Notes: generated from the sequence alone by a model not told the origin. A stretch of 64,000 nt of DNA from JTS-AC122 sp050246015 (GCA_050246015.1 JBFWWU010000019.1:20096-84095), one strand, 5' to 3'. Counted from the stretch's first letter, positions 1-9,416 are shown. Program-made: numbers and translations.

Positions 1-757
1 GCTGCCCGCCTCGGGGCTCGAACTCCTGCATGGGCTCGATGGCCTGGATGGCGCCGAGGGTTTGACCGTGGCGGATCGCGAAATCGCGCACGCGTGGCGG
101 GTACGAGGAGGGCGCATAGACGTAGTTGAAAAGCGCCTGGTTCGCGAATCGGATGTTCTCGTAGTAGTGGAGGTAGTCGAGCACGCCGCGGGCAACGAAG
201 GGATCGACGATCGCGGGGTCGTCCAGGTCAACGACCTGGTCGGCGTTGATACCTCTGGAGAGGGCCTGGCCGAGGAAGTTGGCAAGGATGCCGGCGGACT
301 CGGTGTCGTCGCGCCGGGCCGCGCGGTCGAGCCGCAAGTCGTCGCGTGCCTGAGCGATCGCGTCCAAGAGGGCATCGACGTCGGGCTGTGACCACGCGGG
401 GAGTCCGGGGGTGTCGTTGACGATGACGTTTCCGAGGGAGTCGGTGCGGACGTCGTCGGTCAAGCCATCGGGACGTTCGAGGATCCAGTCCCCCGGGAGG
501 TGGTCGGAGAAGGTGCGGCGGAGCCACTCGCCGCGGGCAACGTCAAGCCCGGCGGGGGCCTTCTTCGCGTCGAGCAACTCTTGGAGTTGCGCTTGGCTGA
601 GTCGAACTCGCTCGTCGCGGTAGACGCGGCGGGCGCCGGAACCGATCACTTCGGCGCGCAGGTCGGATGGACCGATCGGCTGCGCGACGATGCCGCGGGC
701 CGTCCAGCCGATTGCGATTCCAGCGGCGACGACAACGATCGGTGCAACATTTCTCAC
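1..757 (-). CDS. Hypothetical secreted or membrane-anchored protein, C-terminus cut by window edge
   Basis: The minus-strand frame is open from a GTG at 757 to the window edge, giving about 252 residues. A GGAGG lies 6 bases upstream of the GTG and supports this start. The N-terminus begins VRNVAPIVVVAAGIAIGW, a single hydrophobic segment that could be a signal anchor. The rest is soluble and rich in Asp and Arg, with a segment DYLHYYENIRFANQALFNYV near residue 205. I do not recognise the family. The coding sense rests on the ribosome site, the N-terminal hydrophobic segment and a natural amino-acid composition; the overlapping plus-strand frames have Arg/Val-rich compositions typical of GC-rich shadows. 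Confidence 0.6.
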   Translation of the reverse strand, partial: MRNVAPIVVVAAGIAIGWTARGIVAQPIGPSDLRAEVIGSGARRVYRDERVRLSQAQLQELLDAKKAPAGLDVARGEWLRRTFSDHLPGDWILERPDGLTDDVRTDSLGNVIVNDTPGLPAWSQPDVDALLDAIAQARDDLRLDRAARRDDTESAGILANFLGQALSRGINADQVVDLDDPAIVDPFVARGVLDYLHYYENIRFANQALFNYVYAPSSYPPRVRDFAIRHGQTLGAIQAIEPMQEFEPRGGQ

Positions 758-948
758 ACAACACCTCCACGGCGGCCAGGCAAGCAGCAGCACCCGGCGT
801 CGGACAAGGCGGCCAGGCACTCAGGGGGCCTGATGCAATATACATGCGCTCGGTGCCGGCACCACTATTCGGCGACGAACGACGGGTGAAAAAAAGCCGG
901 AGGCGCCGTGGGGGGCTCGTGTCGCCGCATCCGAGGGAGGGCGAGCGG

Positions 949-1356
949 CTACTTGTTCATTGGTTTCCACAGACCGAAGCAGGTGCCTTCAGGATCCTGG
1001 ATCCACGCGAAGTGGCCCATGCCGGGGACCTCCTGGGGAGGGATGAGGGTCTTGCCGCCGAGGGACTCGGCTTTCTTGAGGTAGGCTTCGAGGTTGTCGA
1101 CCTGGGCGTAGATGGTGATGTAGTTGTGGGGAGGGTGGCCGAGAGAGTGGATGTGCCCGCCGATGCCCCCCCCACCCCCCCCACCCCCCCCACCCGCCCC
1201 ACCCGCCCCACCCGCCCCGCCGGTGGCCATTCCGGCCTGGGTCATGTGGGAGGTGCCGAAGGTGTCGAACTTCCAGCCGAGCAGGTCGGCGTAGAACTTT
1301 GCTGTCTTGGGGGCGTCTTTGCAGCCGATCTCGAAGTGAACAACGGGGGCGGGCAT
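949..1356 (-). CDS. VOC (glyoxalase/bleomycin-resistance) family protein with glycine-rich insert
   Basis: The 135-residue product starts MPAPVVHFEIGCKDA and has the VOC pattern of paired beta-alpha-beta-beta-beta modules: FYADLLGW in the first half, and YAQVDNLEAYL, GHFAWIQDPEG and FGLWKP in the second. Proteins of this type are small metal-dependent lyases, dioxygenases or binding proteins; the substrate cannot be told. An AAGGAGA 8 bases before the ATG at 1356 favours this start over an in-frame one 21 bases upstream. Between the halves sits a run of Gly and Ala encoded by six 9-bp repeats (1166-1219). The linker is unusually long for a single-domain VOC protein. The gene is monocistronic and is divergent from the DUF58 gene that begins at 1677. 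Confidence 0.85.
   Translation of the reverse strand: MPAPVVHFEIGCKDAPKTAKFYADLLGWKFDTFGTSHMTQAGMATGGAGGAGGAGGGGGGGGGGIGGHIHSLGHPPHNYITIYAQVDNLEAYLKKAESLGGKTLIPPQEVPGMGHFAWIQDPEGTCFGLWKPMNK
1166..1219. repeat. Six 9-bp C8A-type units inside the VOC gene
   Basis: Three units read cccccccca and are followed by cccgcccca variants, the last ending in g instead of a. On the coding strand they give Gly-Gly-Gly and Gly-Gly-Ala. Gain or loss of whole units stays in frame, while slippage within one of the eight-C runs would shift the frame. Confidence 0.9.
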
Positions 1357-1676
1357 ATGCGGATTCTCCTTGGGCAAAGGTGGAGCGGACGTTTCGTAGC
1401 GACTTGATGTGCAATGCAGACGCCAACGGTTCTGTTCCCGGGCGGGACGCCCGGTCCACTATTGAGGTGAAGCACTAGGGGACGTTCGGGAAGAGTTTAC
1501 CTCGGGATTCGTTGTCGGCCGCTGAAGAATGACGATAAACAAGATCGTGATAGAGGAAATGGGATCGAGGGATCGAGGGATCGTGGGATCGAGGGATCGA
1601 GTGGGCCGGAAGTCGGATGATGACGAGGTTCTTGTCGGCGGAGTCACTTTGGGGCCGGTGACTGGTACGATCCATC
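1357..1676. other. Intergenic region with GGGATCGA repeats
   Basis: This divergent spacer of about 320 bases should hold promoters for the VOC gene and the DUF58 gene. Around 1561-1601 the sequence GGGATCGA or a one-base variant is repeated about five times head to tail. I see no convincing gene, although minus-strand frames through the repeat stay open because of it. Confidence 0.6.
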
Positions 1677-2738
1677 ATGAGCGATCCCGCGACTCCGGCA
1701 CCTGCGGAGCCGACGAATCAAGCAACGCAAGGAAGTGGCACCAGCGCCCTGCGCGGCGATGCGCACCTGGCGTATGCGGACGCGCAGTTGTATCTGCACC
1801 CGCAGACGCTGGCGCGGCTGGGGACGATGGAACTACGGGCCAAGATGATCGTGGAGGGGGTGATGAGCGGGGCGCACCGGTCGCCGTATCACGGGTTCAG
1901 CGTTGAGTTCGCGCAGCACCGGCCGTATGTGGCGGGGGACGACATCCGGCACCTGGACTGGAAGGTGTACGGGCGCTCGGACAAACTGCACCTGAAGCAG
2001 TATCAGCAGGAGACGAACCTGGACCTGGTGGTGCTGGTCGATTCGTCGGGGTCGATGGCGTACGGGTCGCGCTCATTCGAGGAGGCGTCGGGAGCCGGGC
2101 GGACCCGGAGCCCGGACGGGCGGGGCAACTGGTCGAAGTTCGACCACGCCACGGCGCTGGGGGCGGCGCTGTCGTACATGGCGCTGCGGCAGGGGGACCG
2201 GGTGGGTCTTGGGATCTTCGCGGATGAACTCCGGGCGATCATCAAGCGATCGAGCGCGATGCGGCAGTGGCGGCTGATCGTGGCGGCGCTCTCGACGCAT
2301 CCGGTGGATCGTCCCACGGACCTGGGGCGGGTGATCGATCAATCGCTGGGGCGGCTGACGAACCGCTGCCTGATCGCGATCATCAGTGATTTCTTCATCG
2401 ATCCGGAGGCGTTCCGGTCGGCGCTGGCGCGGGTGAAGCACCGCCGGCATGACGTGGTCGTCTTTCAGGTGCTGGACCGGGCGGAGACGGAGTTCGACCT
2501 TCGGGACCAGGCTCCGTTTGAAGGGCTCGAAGGCGAGCCGGTGCTTCGGATCGACCCCCGGGCGATCCGCGAGGCGTACTTGGAATCGATCAACACTCAC
2601 CTGCAACGGATCGAGCGAATGACCAGGAGTTTCGGGTTTGATTATCAGCGGGTGAGCACGCACGACTGGCTGGGGCCGCCGATGGCGGCGTTCATGGCCC
2701 GGCGGAACGCGCAGATCAAGAGGAGCAAGTTCGGATAA
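1677..2738 (+). CDS. DUF58 domain protein (VWA-like)
   Basis: The 353-residue soluble protein carries the DUF58 signature (AGDDIRHLDWKVYGRSDKL, residues 86-104), followed by a von Willebrand A-like strand and MIDAS motif with D122, S124 and S126 in VDSSGSM. DUF58 proteins accompany MoxR AAA ATPases and Bat-type VWA proteins, where they are thought to act in chaperone-like assembly or stress tolerance. The next gene, BatA-like, starts 3 bases after the stop, so the genes are cotranscribed. No MoxR ATPase lies directly upstream, where it is often found. There is a roughly 15-residue insertion after the MIDAS (ASGAGRTRSPDGRG). Family assignment is firm; the biological role is not known. Confidence 0.9.
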   Translation: MSDPATPAPAEPTNQATQGSGTSALRGDAHLAYADAQLYLHPQTLARLGTMELRAKMIVEGVMSGAHRSPYHGFSVEFAQHRPYVAGDDIRHLDWKVYGRSDKLHLKQYQQETNLDLVVLVDSSGSMAYGSRSFEEASGAGRTRSPDGRGNWSKFDHATALGAALSYMALRQGDRVGLGIFADELRAIIKRSSAMRQWRLIVAALSTHPVDRPTDLGRVIDQSLGRLTNRCLIAIISDFFIDPEAFRSALARVKHRRHDVVVFQVLDRAETEFDLRDQAPFEGLEGEPVLRIDPRAIREAYLESINTHLQRIERMTRSFGFDYQRVSTHDWLGPPMAAFMARRNAQIKRSKFG

Positions 2739-2741
2739 CGG

Positions 2742-5342
2742 ATGTCGTTTCTTCACCTCCAACTTGCGCTAGCCGGGTTCGCGTGCGTGGCGATCCCGAT
2801 CATCATCCACCTGCTCATGCGTCGGCGGCGGAAGCCGATCATGTGGGGCGCGATGCGGTTTTTGCTGGAGGCGTACCGGAAGCAGCGGCGGAAACTGATG
2901 ATCGAGAAGTGGCTGCTGCTGCTGACCAGGTGCCTGCTGGTGGCGGCGATCGCCGGGGCGGTGGCGAGGCCGCTGCTGGGTGAACTGCTGGGCGGGTCGA
3001 GCGGGCGGACGCTGTATGTGGTGATCGATAACAGTTTGGCGGCGCAGGCGCGCGGGGGAGACGGGCGGACGGCGTTGGAGCGGCACAAGCAGACCGCCGC
3101 GAAGTTGCTGGATGCGCTGGGGGCGATCGGCGCGGGGCACGATCGGGCGGCGGTGGTGGCGCTTGGCGCGCCGGCGGAGGGGGTGGTGCTGCCGGCGTCG
3201 GCGGACCTGACGAGCGTTCGCGGCTCGGTGGACGCGCTGGATCCGACCGATTCACGGGCGGACGTGGCCGGGGCGTTGTCGGCGGTGTCGGCGGCGATCG
3301 AGCGGGACCGGAATGATCCATCGGGGAGGTGGCGGCGCGGCCCGGTGTATGTCGCGCTGCTGAGCGATTTTCTGATGGGGTCGTCGGACACGGGCACGGC
3401 GCTTGGGAAGTTGCCCGCCGAGGTGCGGGTGCTGGCGACGGAGCCGGGCGAGGCGCGGGCGAACGTGCGGATCGTGGGGATCGAGCCGGAACGGTCGGTG
3501 CTGGTGACCGGGACGAGCGGTTCGAGCGGGCCGGGAGAGGCGGGAGAGGGAGCGGCGGCGACGGGGATGCAGATACGGGTGCTGCTGCGCCGGTCGGGGC
3601 CGAGCGTGGCGATCGCGGAGACGAGCCATCTAGCGGTGTCGATGTTGACCGACGAGGCGGGGGGAAGGCCGCAAGTCTCGCGAGGGCAGGTGCGGTGGTC
3701 TCCCGGGCAGGAGTCGGCGACGGGCGTGGTGCAGTTGCAATCGCCGGCGCGGAGCGCGGCGCCGAAGCGGTCCAGCAGCGGCGTGAGCGTCGTGCAGGCG
3801 ACGATCGAGCGGACCGAATCGGCGGCCGGCACCGTCAACGTGGTGGCGGGTGATGACGTCTGGCGCCGGCCGATCCCGGTGCGCGAAGCGCTTCGGGTCG
3901 GAATCGTGTCCCCCAGGCGGTTCGGTGACACGGAGGGAGCGGACCGTCTGGACCCGGCGGACTGGGCGCGACTGGCGCTGAGGCCGGGCGACGGGGCGGG
4001 GGTCGAACTCGTGGAAGTGGACCCCAGCGCGATCGATGGGGCGCGATTGGCGGGGCTCGACGCGGTGGTGCTGGCGCGGCCGGACCTGGTGCCCGGGGGC
4101 GGATGGCGCCGGCTGAAACTGTTCATCGAAGGGGGCGGGCTGGTGATGCTGTTCCCGGCGCCGGTCGCGGGCGCGCAACTGTGGACCGATGCGATGACGC
4201 AGGAAATGGGGATTCATCTGAAACTGGCGCGGGAAGCCAAGACGTACGGCTCGCCGGAAAAGGGTGAAGCGCCGATGACTCTCGCGGTCGTGGCGCCTCC
4301 AGCGCCGGCGAGCGACGGAGCGGGGACAGGGAACGATGGAAGCGCGGGCGGGAGAGCGCGGGGGGTGACGGGAGGGAGGGATCTGCTGGGACTGATTCGC
4401 GGGGAACTTGATGAACTGCTCAAGCCGGTGAGCGTGTGGCAGACGCTGCCGATCGAGGGCGCCAGCGCCGGCGAAGGGACGACGATTCTGTCGCTGGCGG
4501 ACGGCTCGCCGCTGGTGTGGGTGACGAGCGTGTCGGACCGGTCGCGCGGGGGATCGGACGGGCCGGGGGAGACGTCGGAGGCCGCGGCGCCGGGGGGTGA
4601 GAAGCGCGGGGAGCCCGCCCGAGGGCAAGACGCGACCGGCGGTGGATTGCTGGTGTACTTCGCGGCGGCGCTGGACCTGAGGTGGACGGACCTGCCGGCC
4701 AAGCCCCTGGTGGTGCCGCTGATTCAGGAAGTGCTGCGCGAAGGGATCGGACAGTCGCATGGGTCGTGGTCGGTGATCGCCGGGGCGTTGCCGGTCTTGC
4801 CCGAGCGGACGGCGGAACTGCGAGTGGATCCGCGGGCGGCGCGCGGAGAAAGTGGCGCGCAGGACGCGGAGCATGAGGGGGTGGTGGCGGTGGGTGAATC
4901 GGGGGCGGCGACACTGGCGCTGCGGCGCGCGCAGCTGTGGCGAGCGGTGGATGACCGAGGGTCGGTCCGGGCGATCCTGGCGGTAAACGCGGATCCAGCG
5001 GGCGGGGCGACGGACGCGAACGACCCCAGCGCGGTGAAGCGCTGGCTGAACGAGGCGTCAGGAAGCGGACCAGCCGCGGGCGGCGGGGTGCAGTGGTTAT
5101 CGCAGGAGGGATCGGCGTCGAGCACGGAAGGGGCAAGCGAACCATCGGTCGCGCCGCGGGATGTCTTTGCGCAGAGCGGACAAGGAAAGGACTTCTCGCT
5201 GGCGCTGCTGATTCTGGCGCTCGGGCTTGGGGTGTTTGAGGTGCTGCTGGCGCGGCGCTGCAGCCATGCGGCGGTGATTGACTCACCTGGCGCGATGAGA
5301 ACGGCCGCGGGCGGCGTGAGCGCGATGGGAGGGGTGTCATGA
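2742..5342 (+). CDS. BatA N-terminal domain membrane protein with VWA-like region
   Basis: The 866-residue protein opens with the BatA-type N-terminus: a hydrophobic segment ending PIIIHLLMRRRRK, a WGAMRFLLEA motif, and a second membrane helix at about 58-78. A VWA-like domain follows, but the position expected for DxSxS reads VIDNSLAAQ, so the metal site is probably degenerate. A long Gly/Ala/Ser-rich periplasmic region contains a second sugar-amidotransferase-like fold region (WRRLKLFIEGGGLVMLF). A final helix near the C-terminus is followed by RRCSH. Family members form an inner-membrane complex with DUF58 and VWA partners. The stop overlaps the next start (ATGA at 5339). Confidence 0.85.
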   Translation: MSFLHLQLALAGFACVAIPIIIHLLMRRRRKPIMWGAMRFLLEAYRKQRRKLMIEKWLLLLTRCLLVAAIAGAVARPLLGELLGGSSGRTLYVVIDNSLAAQARGGDGRTALERHKQTAAKLLDALGAIGAGHDRAAVVALGAPAEGVVLPASADLTSVRGSVDALDPTDSRADVAGALSAVSAAIERDRNDPSGRWRRGPVYVALLSDFLMGSSDTGTALGKLPAEVRVLATEPGEARANVRIVGIEPERSVLVTGTSGSSGPGEAGEGAAATGMQIRVLLRRSGPSVAIAETSHLAVSMLTDEAGGRPQVSRGQVRWSPGQESATGVVQLQSPARSAAPKRSSSGVSVVQATIERTESAAGTVNVVAGDDVWRRPIPVREALRVGIVSPRRFGDTEGADRLDPADWARLALRPGDGAGVELVEVDPSAIDGARLAGLDAVVLARPDLVPGGGWRRLKLFIEGGGLVMLFPAPVAGAQLWTDAMTQEMGIHLKLAREAKTYGSPEKGEAPMTLAVVAPPAPASDGAGTGNDGSAGGRARGVTGGRDLLGLIRGELDELLKPVSVWQTLPIEGASAGEGTTILSLADGSPLVWVTSVSDRSRGGSDGPGETSEAAAPGGEKRGEPARGQDATGGGLLVYFAAALDLRWTDLPAKPLVVPLIQEVLREGIGQSHGSWSVIAGALPVLPERTAELRVDPRAARGESGAQDAEHEGVVAVGESGAATLALRRAQLWRAVDDRGSVRAILAVNADPAGGATDANDPSAVKRWLNEASGSGPAAGGGVQWLSQEGSASSTEGASEPSVAPRDVFAQSGQGKDFSLALLILALGLGVFEVLLARRCSHAAVIDSPGAMRTAAGGVSAMGGVS

Positions 5343-7924
5343 ACGAGTTCCTGCGATGGGCGCTGGACCTGAAGTCGCTGTCGTTCGGGCAGGACGGGGT
5401 GGAGTTCGGGTTTGCGCGGCCGCTCGCCACGTGGGGATGGGCGCTGGCGGTCGCGGGGGCGGGGGCGCTGGCGTGGTGGAGTTATCGAAGAATCGAGGGG
5501 CCTCGGGCAGCGCGGGCGGTGCTGGGCGTCGGGCGGGGACTGGTGCTCCTGCTGCTGGTGCTGCTGATCTGCGGTCCCCGGCTGATCAAGCCGAACGAGA
5601 CGCAGGAAAAGGACTGGGTCATCGTGCTGGCGGATCGATCGGCGTCGATGACGATCAAGGACGCGCCGAGCGGGGCGGGGGCGGAGGGCCGGACGACGCG
5701 GGAGGCGCAACTCCGCGAGGCGCTGGCCCGTTCATCGCGGATGTGGGAGCAACTGGGAAAAGACCGCACGCTGGTGTGGCTTGGGTTTGATGTCGGCGCG
5801 TTTGAGTTGCCCAAGGCGCCGGCGCCGGACCAGGGGCCGGATTCGACCGGCGCCTGGTCGCTGGATCAGCCGATGGGACGGCGAACGTCGATCGGACGAT
5901 CGCTGGACCAGGCGCTTCGGCGAGCGGCTGGGCGGCCGGTGTCGGGGGTGGTCGTGCTATCGGATGGTCGATCGATCGACGAGCCGTCGCGCGCGACGAT
6001 GCGGCGGCTGGAAGCGGAACAGATCCCGGTGTACGCCGTGCCGCTGGGGAGCGCGGAGCCGGTCACGGACTATTCGGTTCGGCGTGCCGAGGGCCCGCGC
6101 AGCGCGTTCGTCAACGATTTCATCCCGATCGACGTGGAAATCGAGCGGCTGGGCAAGGGCGAGGGGTCCGGGGAGGCGAAGGTGCAACTCATCGACCGCG
6201 CGACCGGCGAAGTGCTGGACGAGAAGGACGTGACGTTCCAGCCTGTGCCGGGCGCGGGGGCGGCACGGGGCGCGGCTCCTTCCGACAAGGCGCCGGTGCG
6301 CCCGTCGGCGTCGCGGGTGACGCTGACGACCAAGGCGGAGCGTGCGGGGAAGCCGGACTGGAGCGTGCGGGTCGTACCCTCGTCAGGGTCGGACCTGGTG
6401 GACGAGAACAACAGTTCGAAGGTATCGCTGGAGTTGATCGATCGGCCGCTGCGGGTCGCGTACTTCGACGGGTATCCGCGATGGGAACAGCGGTACATCA
6501 AGCAACTCCTGGTGCGGGAGCGTTCGATGCGCGGGACGTCGATGATCCTGGCATCGGGGCGTCGATTCGTGCAGGAGGGGGACGAGGCGATGACGACGCT
6601 GCCGCGCTCGCCGGAGGAGTGGCGCGAGTATGACGTGATCATGATCGGGGACGTGCGTCCGGAGATGTTCACGGACGATCAGTTGCAGCAGATCAAGGAC
6701 CACGTGTCGATCGATGGGGCCGGGTTGATCTGGATCGGGGGAGAGGGCGCAACGCCGGGGGCGTGGCGAGGCACGGTGCTGGCGGACCTGCTGCCGTTTG
6801 TTCTCTCGGGGGGGGAGGGGACGGGGCTGCCGGTGTGGGAGGGGCCGGTGACGATCACACCGACGCCGCTGGCGAATCGGCTGGGGGTGCTGCGGCTGCT
6901 GCCGGCGGAGGTGGAAGGGTCGTGGTGGCCGGCGGAGATCGCGGACCCGGCGACGGGGTGGAACCAGTTTCAGTGGGCGCAGCGGCTTGAGCCGGCGCTG
7001 CTGAAGCCGGCGGTGGAAGTGCTGGCGCTGGCGCGGAGCGCGGGCACGCCGATGCGCACGCTGGACGCGCCGGCGCCGGGCGAAGCGGGCAACGGGGATA
7101 CGTGCCCGCTGCTGGTGTCGATGCGGTTCGGGGCGGGGCGTGTGCTGTACCTGGGGACGGATGAGATTTGGCGCTGGCGGTATGGTCGCGGGGAGTTGTA
7201 CGCGGAGCGGTTCTATTTGCAGATGCTGCGGATGCTGGGGAGAGAGAGCCTGACTCGCGCGGGGAAACTGGCGAGCCTGAGCGTAACGCCGGCGCGTGCG
7301 GAGGTGGAGCAGGCGGTGCAGGTGCGGCTGGAACTGATCGATCAATCGCTGATCGACGCGGCGCCGGCGTCGCTGCGGATGCGGATTGTCCGAGAGGGGG
7401 CCGTGGACTCGCCGCGGGCCGAGGCGGGGAGCCCGGCGTCCGTGGACGAGACGTTCGCGCCGGTGGAACTGGTGCTGCTGCCCGAGGCGGGAGAGGGGGC
7501 GGGCGCGGCGAGCCGGGTGCCGGGCGCGCGCGGTGTGCGAGCCTACGCCGCGACCTGGATCGCGACGGAATCGGGGCGGTACCGCGTCGAGGGGACGGAC
7601 CCGCTGCTGGTGGGGATCGGCGCCGGGGGTGTCTCGGGTGCGGGGACGCTGAGCGCGACGACGGAGATCTGGCTGCCGGATGATGAGATGCGGCGTCCCG
7701 AGGCGGATCATGCGACCCTGGAACGGCTGGCGCAGGCGACGGGCGGGTCGATCATGTCGGCGCGGGACCTGAACGACCTGCCATCGCTGCTGCCCAATCG
7801 CGAGTTGAGGCTGGCGGGCGAGCCGGACATCGAGACGCTGTGGGACACGCCGCTGGCGCTCTTCCTGCTGATCACGCTGCTGACGCTGGAGTGGGTCGGG
7901 CGACGGCTGATCCGGCTGGCGTGA
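5339..7924 (+). CDS. VWA domain membrane protein with glutamine-amidotransferase-like region
   Basis: The 861-residue protein has two N-terminal membrane helices (about 31-48 and 62-82), then a VWA domain with an intact MIDAS (D99, S101, S103 in ADRSASM). A CARDB-like extracytoplasmic stretch follows, and then a class-I-glutamine-amidotransferase-like fold (DVIMIGDV, GLIWIGGEGATPGAW) that lacks a catalytic cysteine. A last helix precedes RRLIRLA. This layout is common in planctomycete and Bacteroidetes Bat-like operons. It overlaps the preceding gene by 4 bases, so the three proteins probably form one complex at the inner membrane. The function of such complexes is unsettled. Confidence 0.85.
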   Translation: MNEFLRWALDLKSLSFGQDGVEFGFARPLATWGWALAVAGAGALAWWSYRRIEGPRAARAVLGVGRGLVLLLLVLLICGPRLIKPNETQEKDWVIVLADRSASMTIKDAPSGAGAEGRTTREAQLREALARSSRMWEQLGKDRTLVWLGFDVGAFELPKAPAPDQGPDSTGAWSLDQPMGRRTSIGRSLDQALRRAAGRPVSGVVVLSDGRSIDEPSRATMRRLEAEQIPVYAVPLGSAEPVTDYSVRRAEGPRSAFVNDFIPIDVEIERLGKGEGSGEAKVQLIDRATGEVLDEKDVTFQPVPGAGAARGAAPSDKAPVRPSASRVTLTTKAERAGKPDWSVRVVPSSGSDLVDENNSSKVSLELIDRPLRVAYFDGYPRWEQRYIKQLLVRERSMRGTSMILASGRRFVQEGDEAMTTLPRSPEEWREYDVIMIGDVRPEMFTDDQLQQIKDHVSIDGAGLIWIGGEGATPGAWRGTVLADLLPFVLSGGEGTGLPVWEGPVTITPTPLANRLGVLRLLPAEVEGSWWPAEIADPATGWNQFQWAQRLEPALLKPAVEVLALARSAGTPMRTLDAPAPGEAGNGDTCPLLVSMRFGAGRVLYLGTDEIWRWRYGRGELYAERFYLQMLRMLGRESLTRAGKLASLSVTPARAEVEQAVQVRLELIDQSLIDAAPASLRMRIVREGAVDSPRAEAGSPASVDETFAPVELVLLPEAGEGAGAASRVPGARGVRAYAATWIATESGRYRVEGTDPLLVGIGAGGVSGAGTLSATTEIWLPDDEMRRPEADHATLERLAQATGGSIMSARDLNDLPSLLPNRELRLAGEPDIETLWDTPLALFLLITLLTLEWVGRRLIRLA

Positions 7925-7959
7925 GGTAGGCGCGCTGGAAAACCGGCCATATCATCGGC

Positions 7960-8604
7960 ATGCGATCGTGGCGAGCGATGTCGGAATCGATCCACCTGCC
8001 GGCGATGGGGCTGTGGCTCGGGTCGGTGGTGATGACCGGAGCGGCGGCGGGGGTGCTGTTTCCGAAGATGAAAGGGCTCGCGCCGACGATCCCGGCGTAC
8101 GGGGCGTACACCGGCGAGCACTGGCGGATCGCGGCGGGGACGCCGGCGGCGACGCTGTTTGATATCTGCGACGGGATCCAACTCGGCTGCGCGATGATCG
8201 CGGCGGTGTCGCTGATGACGCTGGTCTACGTCGGCAAGGCGCCGGTCCGGCGGCCGGCGATGCTGGTGCGGATCGGCGCGCTGGCGCTCGCGTTCGTCGC
8301 GCTGGGGTATCAGTTGTTTTTCCTGTCGCCCGGGATGCGGACGAATCTGCTGGCGTTCTGGATCGCCGCCAAGGAAGGGAAGAACGAGGCGGCGGAGGTG
8401 TTCCGAGCGGCCTTCGACGCGGCCCATCCGAAAGCGACGGCGGCGCTGGCGGCGGTGGCGGCGTGCGTGCTGGTCTCGCTGATCACGGGCGCCTGGTCGG
8501 CGGCGACGCACGACGAGGCGGCGGCGCGGCACGGCGGGCGCCGGGCGACGACGCCGAAGACCGTCATCGAAACCCCGCTCCTGGCGAAGAATCCGCGACT
8601 ATGA
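7960..8604 (+). CDS. Four-helix integral membrane protein, DUF4149-like
   Basis: The 214-residue protein has four predicted membrane helices: roughly 15-33, 65-85, 98-115 and 150-170. The first includes LPAMGLWLGSVVMTGAAAGVL, and the Trp-x-Gly start with small residues resembles DUF4149/TMEM205-type proteins. An alternative ATG at 7978 would shorten the N-terminus by six residues. The C-terminal 35 residues are hydrophilic. The stop overlaps the ATG of endonuclease III (ATGA at 8601), so the two are translationally coupled, which says nothing clear about function. The DUF assignment is tentative. Confidence 0.7.
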   Translation: MRSWRAMSESIHLPAMGLWLGSVVMTGAAAGVLFPKMKGLAPTIPAYGAYTGEHWRIAAGTPAATLFDICDGIQLGCAMIAAVSLMTLVYVGKAPVRRPAMLVRIGALALAFVALGYQLFFLSPGMRTNLLAFWIAAKEGKNEAAEVFRAAFDAAHPKATAALAAVAACVLVSLITGAWSAATHDEAAARHGGRRATTPKTVIETPLLAKNPRL

Positions 8605-9416
8605 GCCGCACGCGCCGCTCCACGCCCAAGACCAGCCCAGCCGCCGCGCGGCGGGGCTCGACTCCGCCCGGGCCGGAAGGCGCGCGGCCGGATCGAGCGG
8701 GGAAGTCGGTCTCGCTGCCCGTCGTGTCGCCCGCAGAACGACGGCGGGCCGCGGGGCTGATGAGCGCGCTGGAGGCGGCGTATCCCGACGCACACTGCGA
8801 ACTGGCCTACTCCAGCCCGCACGAACTGCTCGTCGCGACGATCCTCTCAGCCCAGGCGACGGACGTCGGCGTGAACAAGGCGACGCCCGCGCTGTTCGCA
8901 CGGTTTCCGAATCCCCGGGCGTACGCGGCGGCGTCGCCCCAAGAGATCGAGCCGTTCATCAAGTCGATCGGCCTGTTTCGCAACAAGGCCAAGGCGATCC
9001 ATGCGGCGATGACGCAGATCGTCGAGCGGTTCGGGGGCCAGGTGCCGCGCACGATGGAGGATCTCCTGACGCTGCGGGGAGTGGCCCGGAAGACCGCCAA
9101 CGTGGTGCTGGGCAATGCGTACGGGATCAACGAGGGGTTCGTGGTGGACACGCACGTTGAGCGGCTGGCGCAGCGATTCTGCCTGGTGGAGCCCGGCACG
9201 AGGACGCCGATGATCGAGCGCCGGCTGATGGCCCTGTTCCCGCGCGAGGCCTGGTGCGACCTGTCGCACCGGCTGATCTGGCACGGGCGGCGGGCGTGCA
9301 AGGCGCGGCTCACGGGGGGCGCGGCGTGCGGGGACCATCCGATCTGCAAGAAGTTCGGGACGTGCTGTGAGCACCGCCGGGAGCGTGCCGGCGCCGGGCG
9401 GCTCAAGAAGACGTGA
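8601..9416 (+). CDS. nth: Endonuclease III (DNA glycosylase/AP lyase)
   Basis: The 271-residue protein removes oxidised pyrimidines and cleaves at abasic sites. The helix-hairpin-helix motif LTLRGVARKTANVVL carries the catalytic Lys (K164), and the catalytic Asp is D183 in VVDTHVERL. The Fe-S loop has cysteines at 233, 243, 249 and 255 (plus 256), spaced x9-x5-x5, rather than the x6-x2-x5 of the Escherichia coli enzyme. A 45-residue basic, Pro-rich N-terminal extension precedes the catalytic domain. A start further upstream in the same frame exists, but the ATG that overlaps the preceding stop codon is preferred. Confidence 0.92.
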   Translation: MSRTRRSTPKTSPAAARRGSTPPGPEGARPDRAGKSVSLPVVSPAERRRAAGLMSALEAAYPDAHCELAYSSPHELLVATILSAQATDVGVNKATPALFARFPNPRAYAAASPQEIEPFIKSIGLFRNKAKAIHAAMTQIVERFGGQVPRTMEDLLTLRGVARKTANVVLGNAYGINEGFVVDTHVERLAQRFCLVEPGTRTPMIERRLMALFPREAWCDLSHRLIWHGRRACKARLTGGAACGDHPICKKFGTCCEHRRERAGAGRLKKT

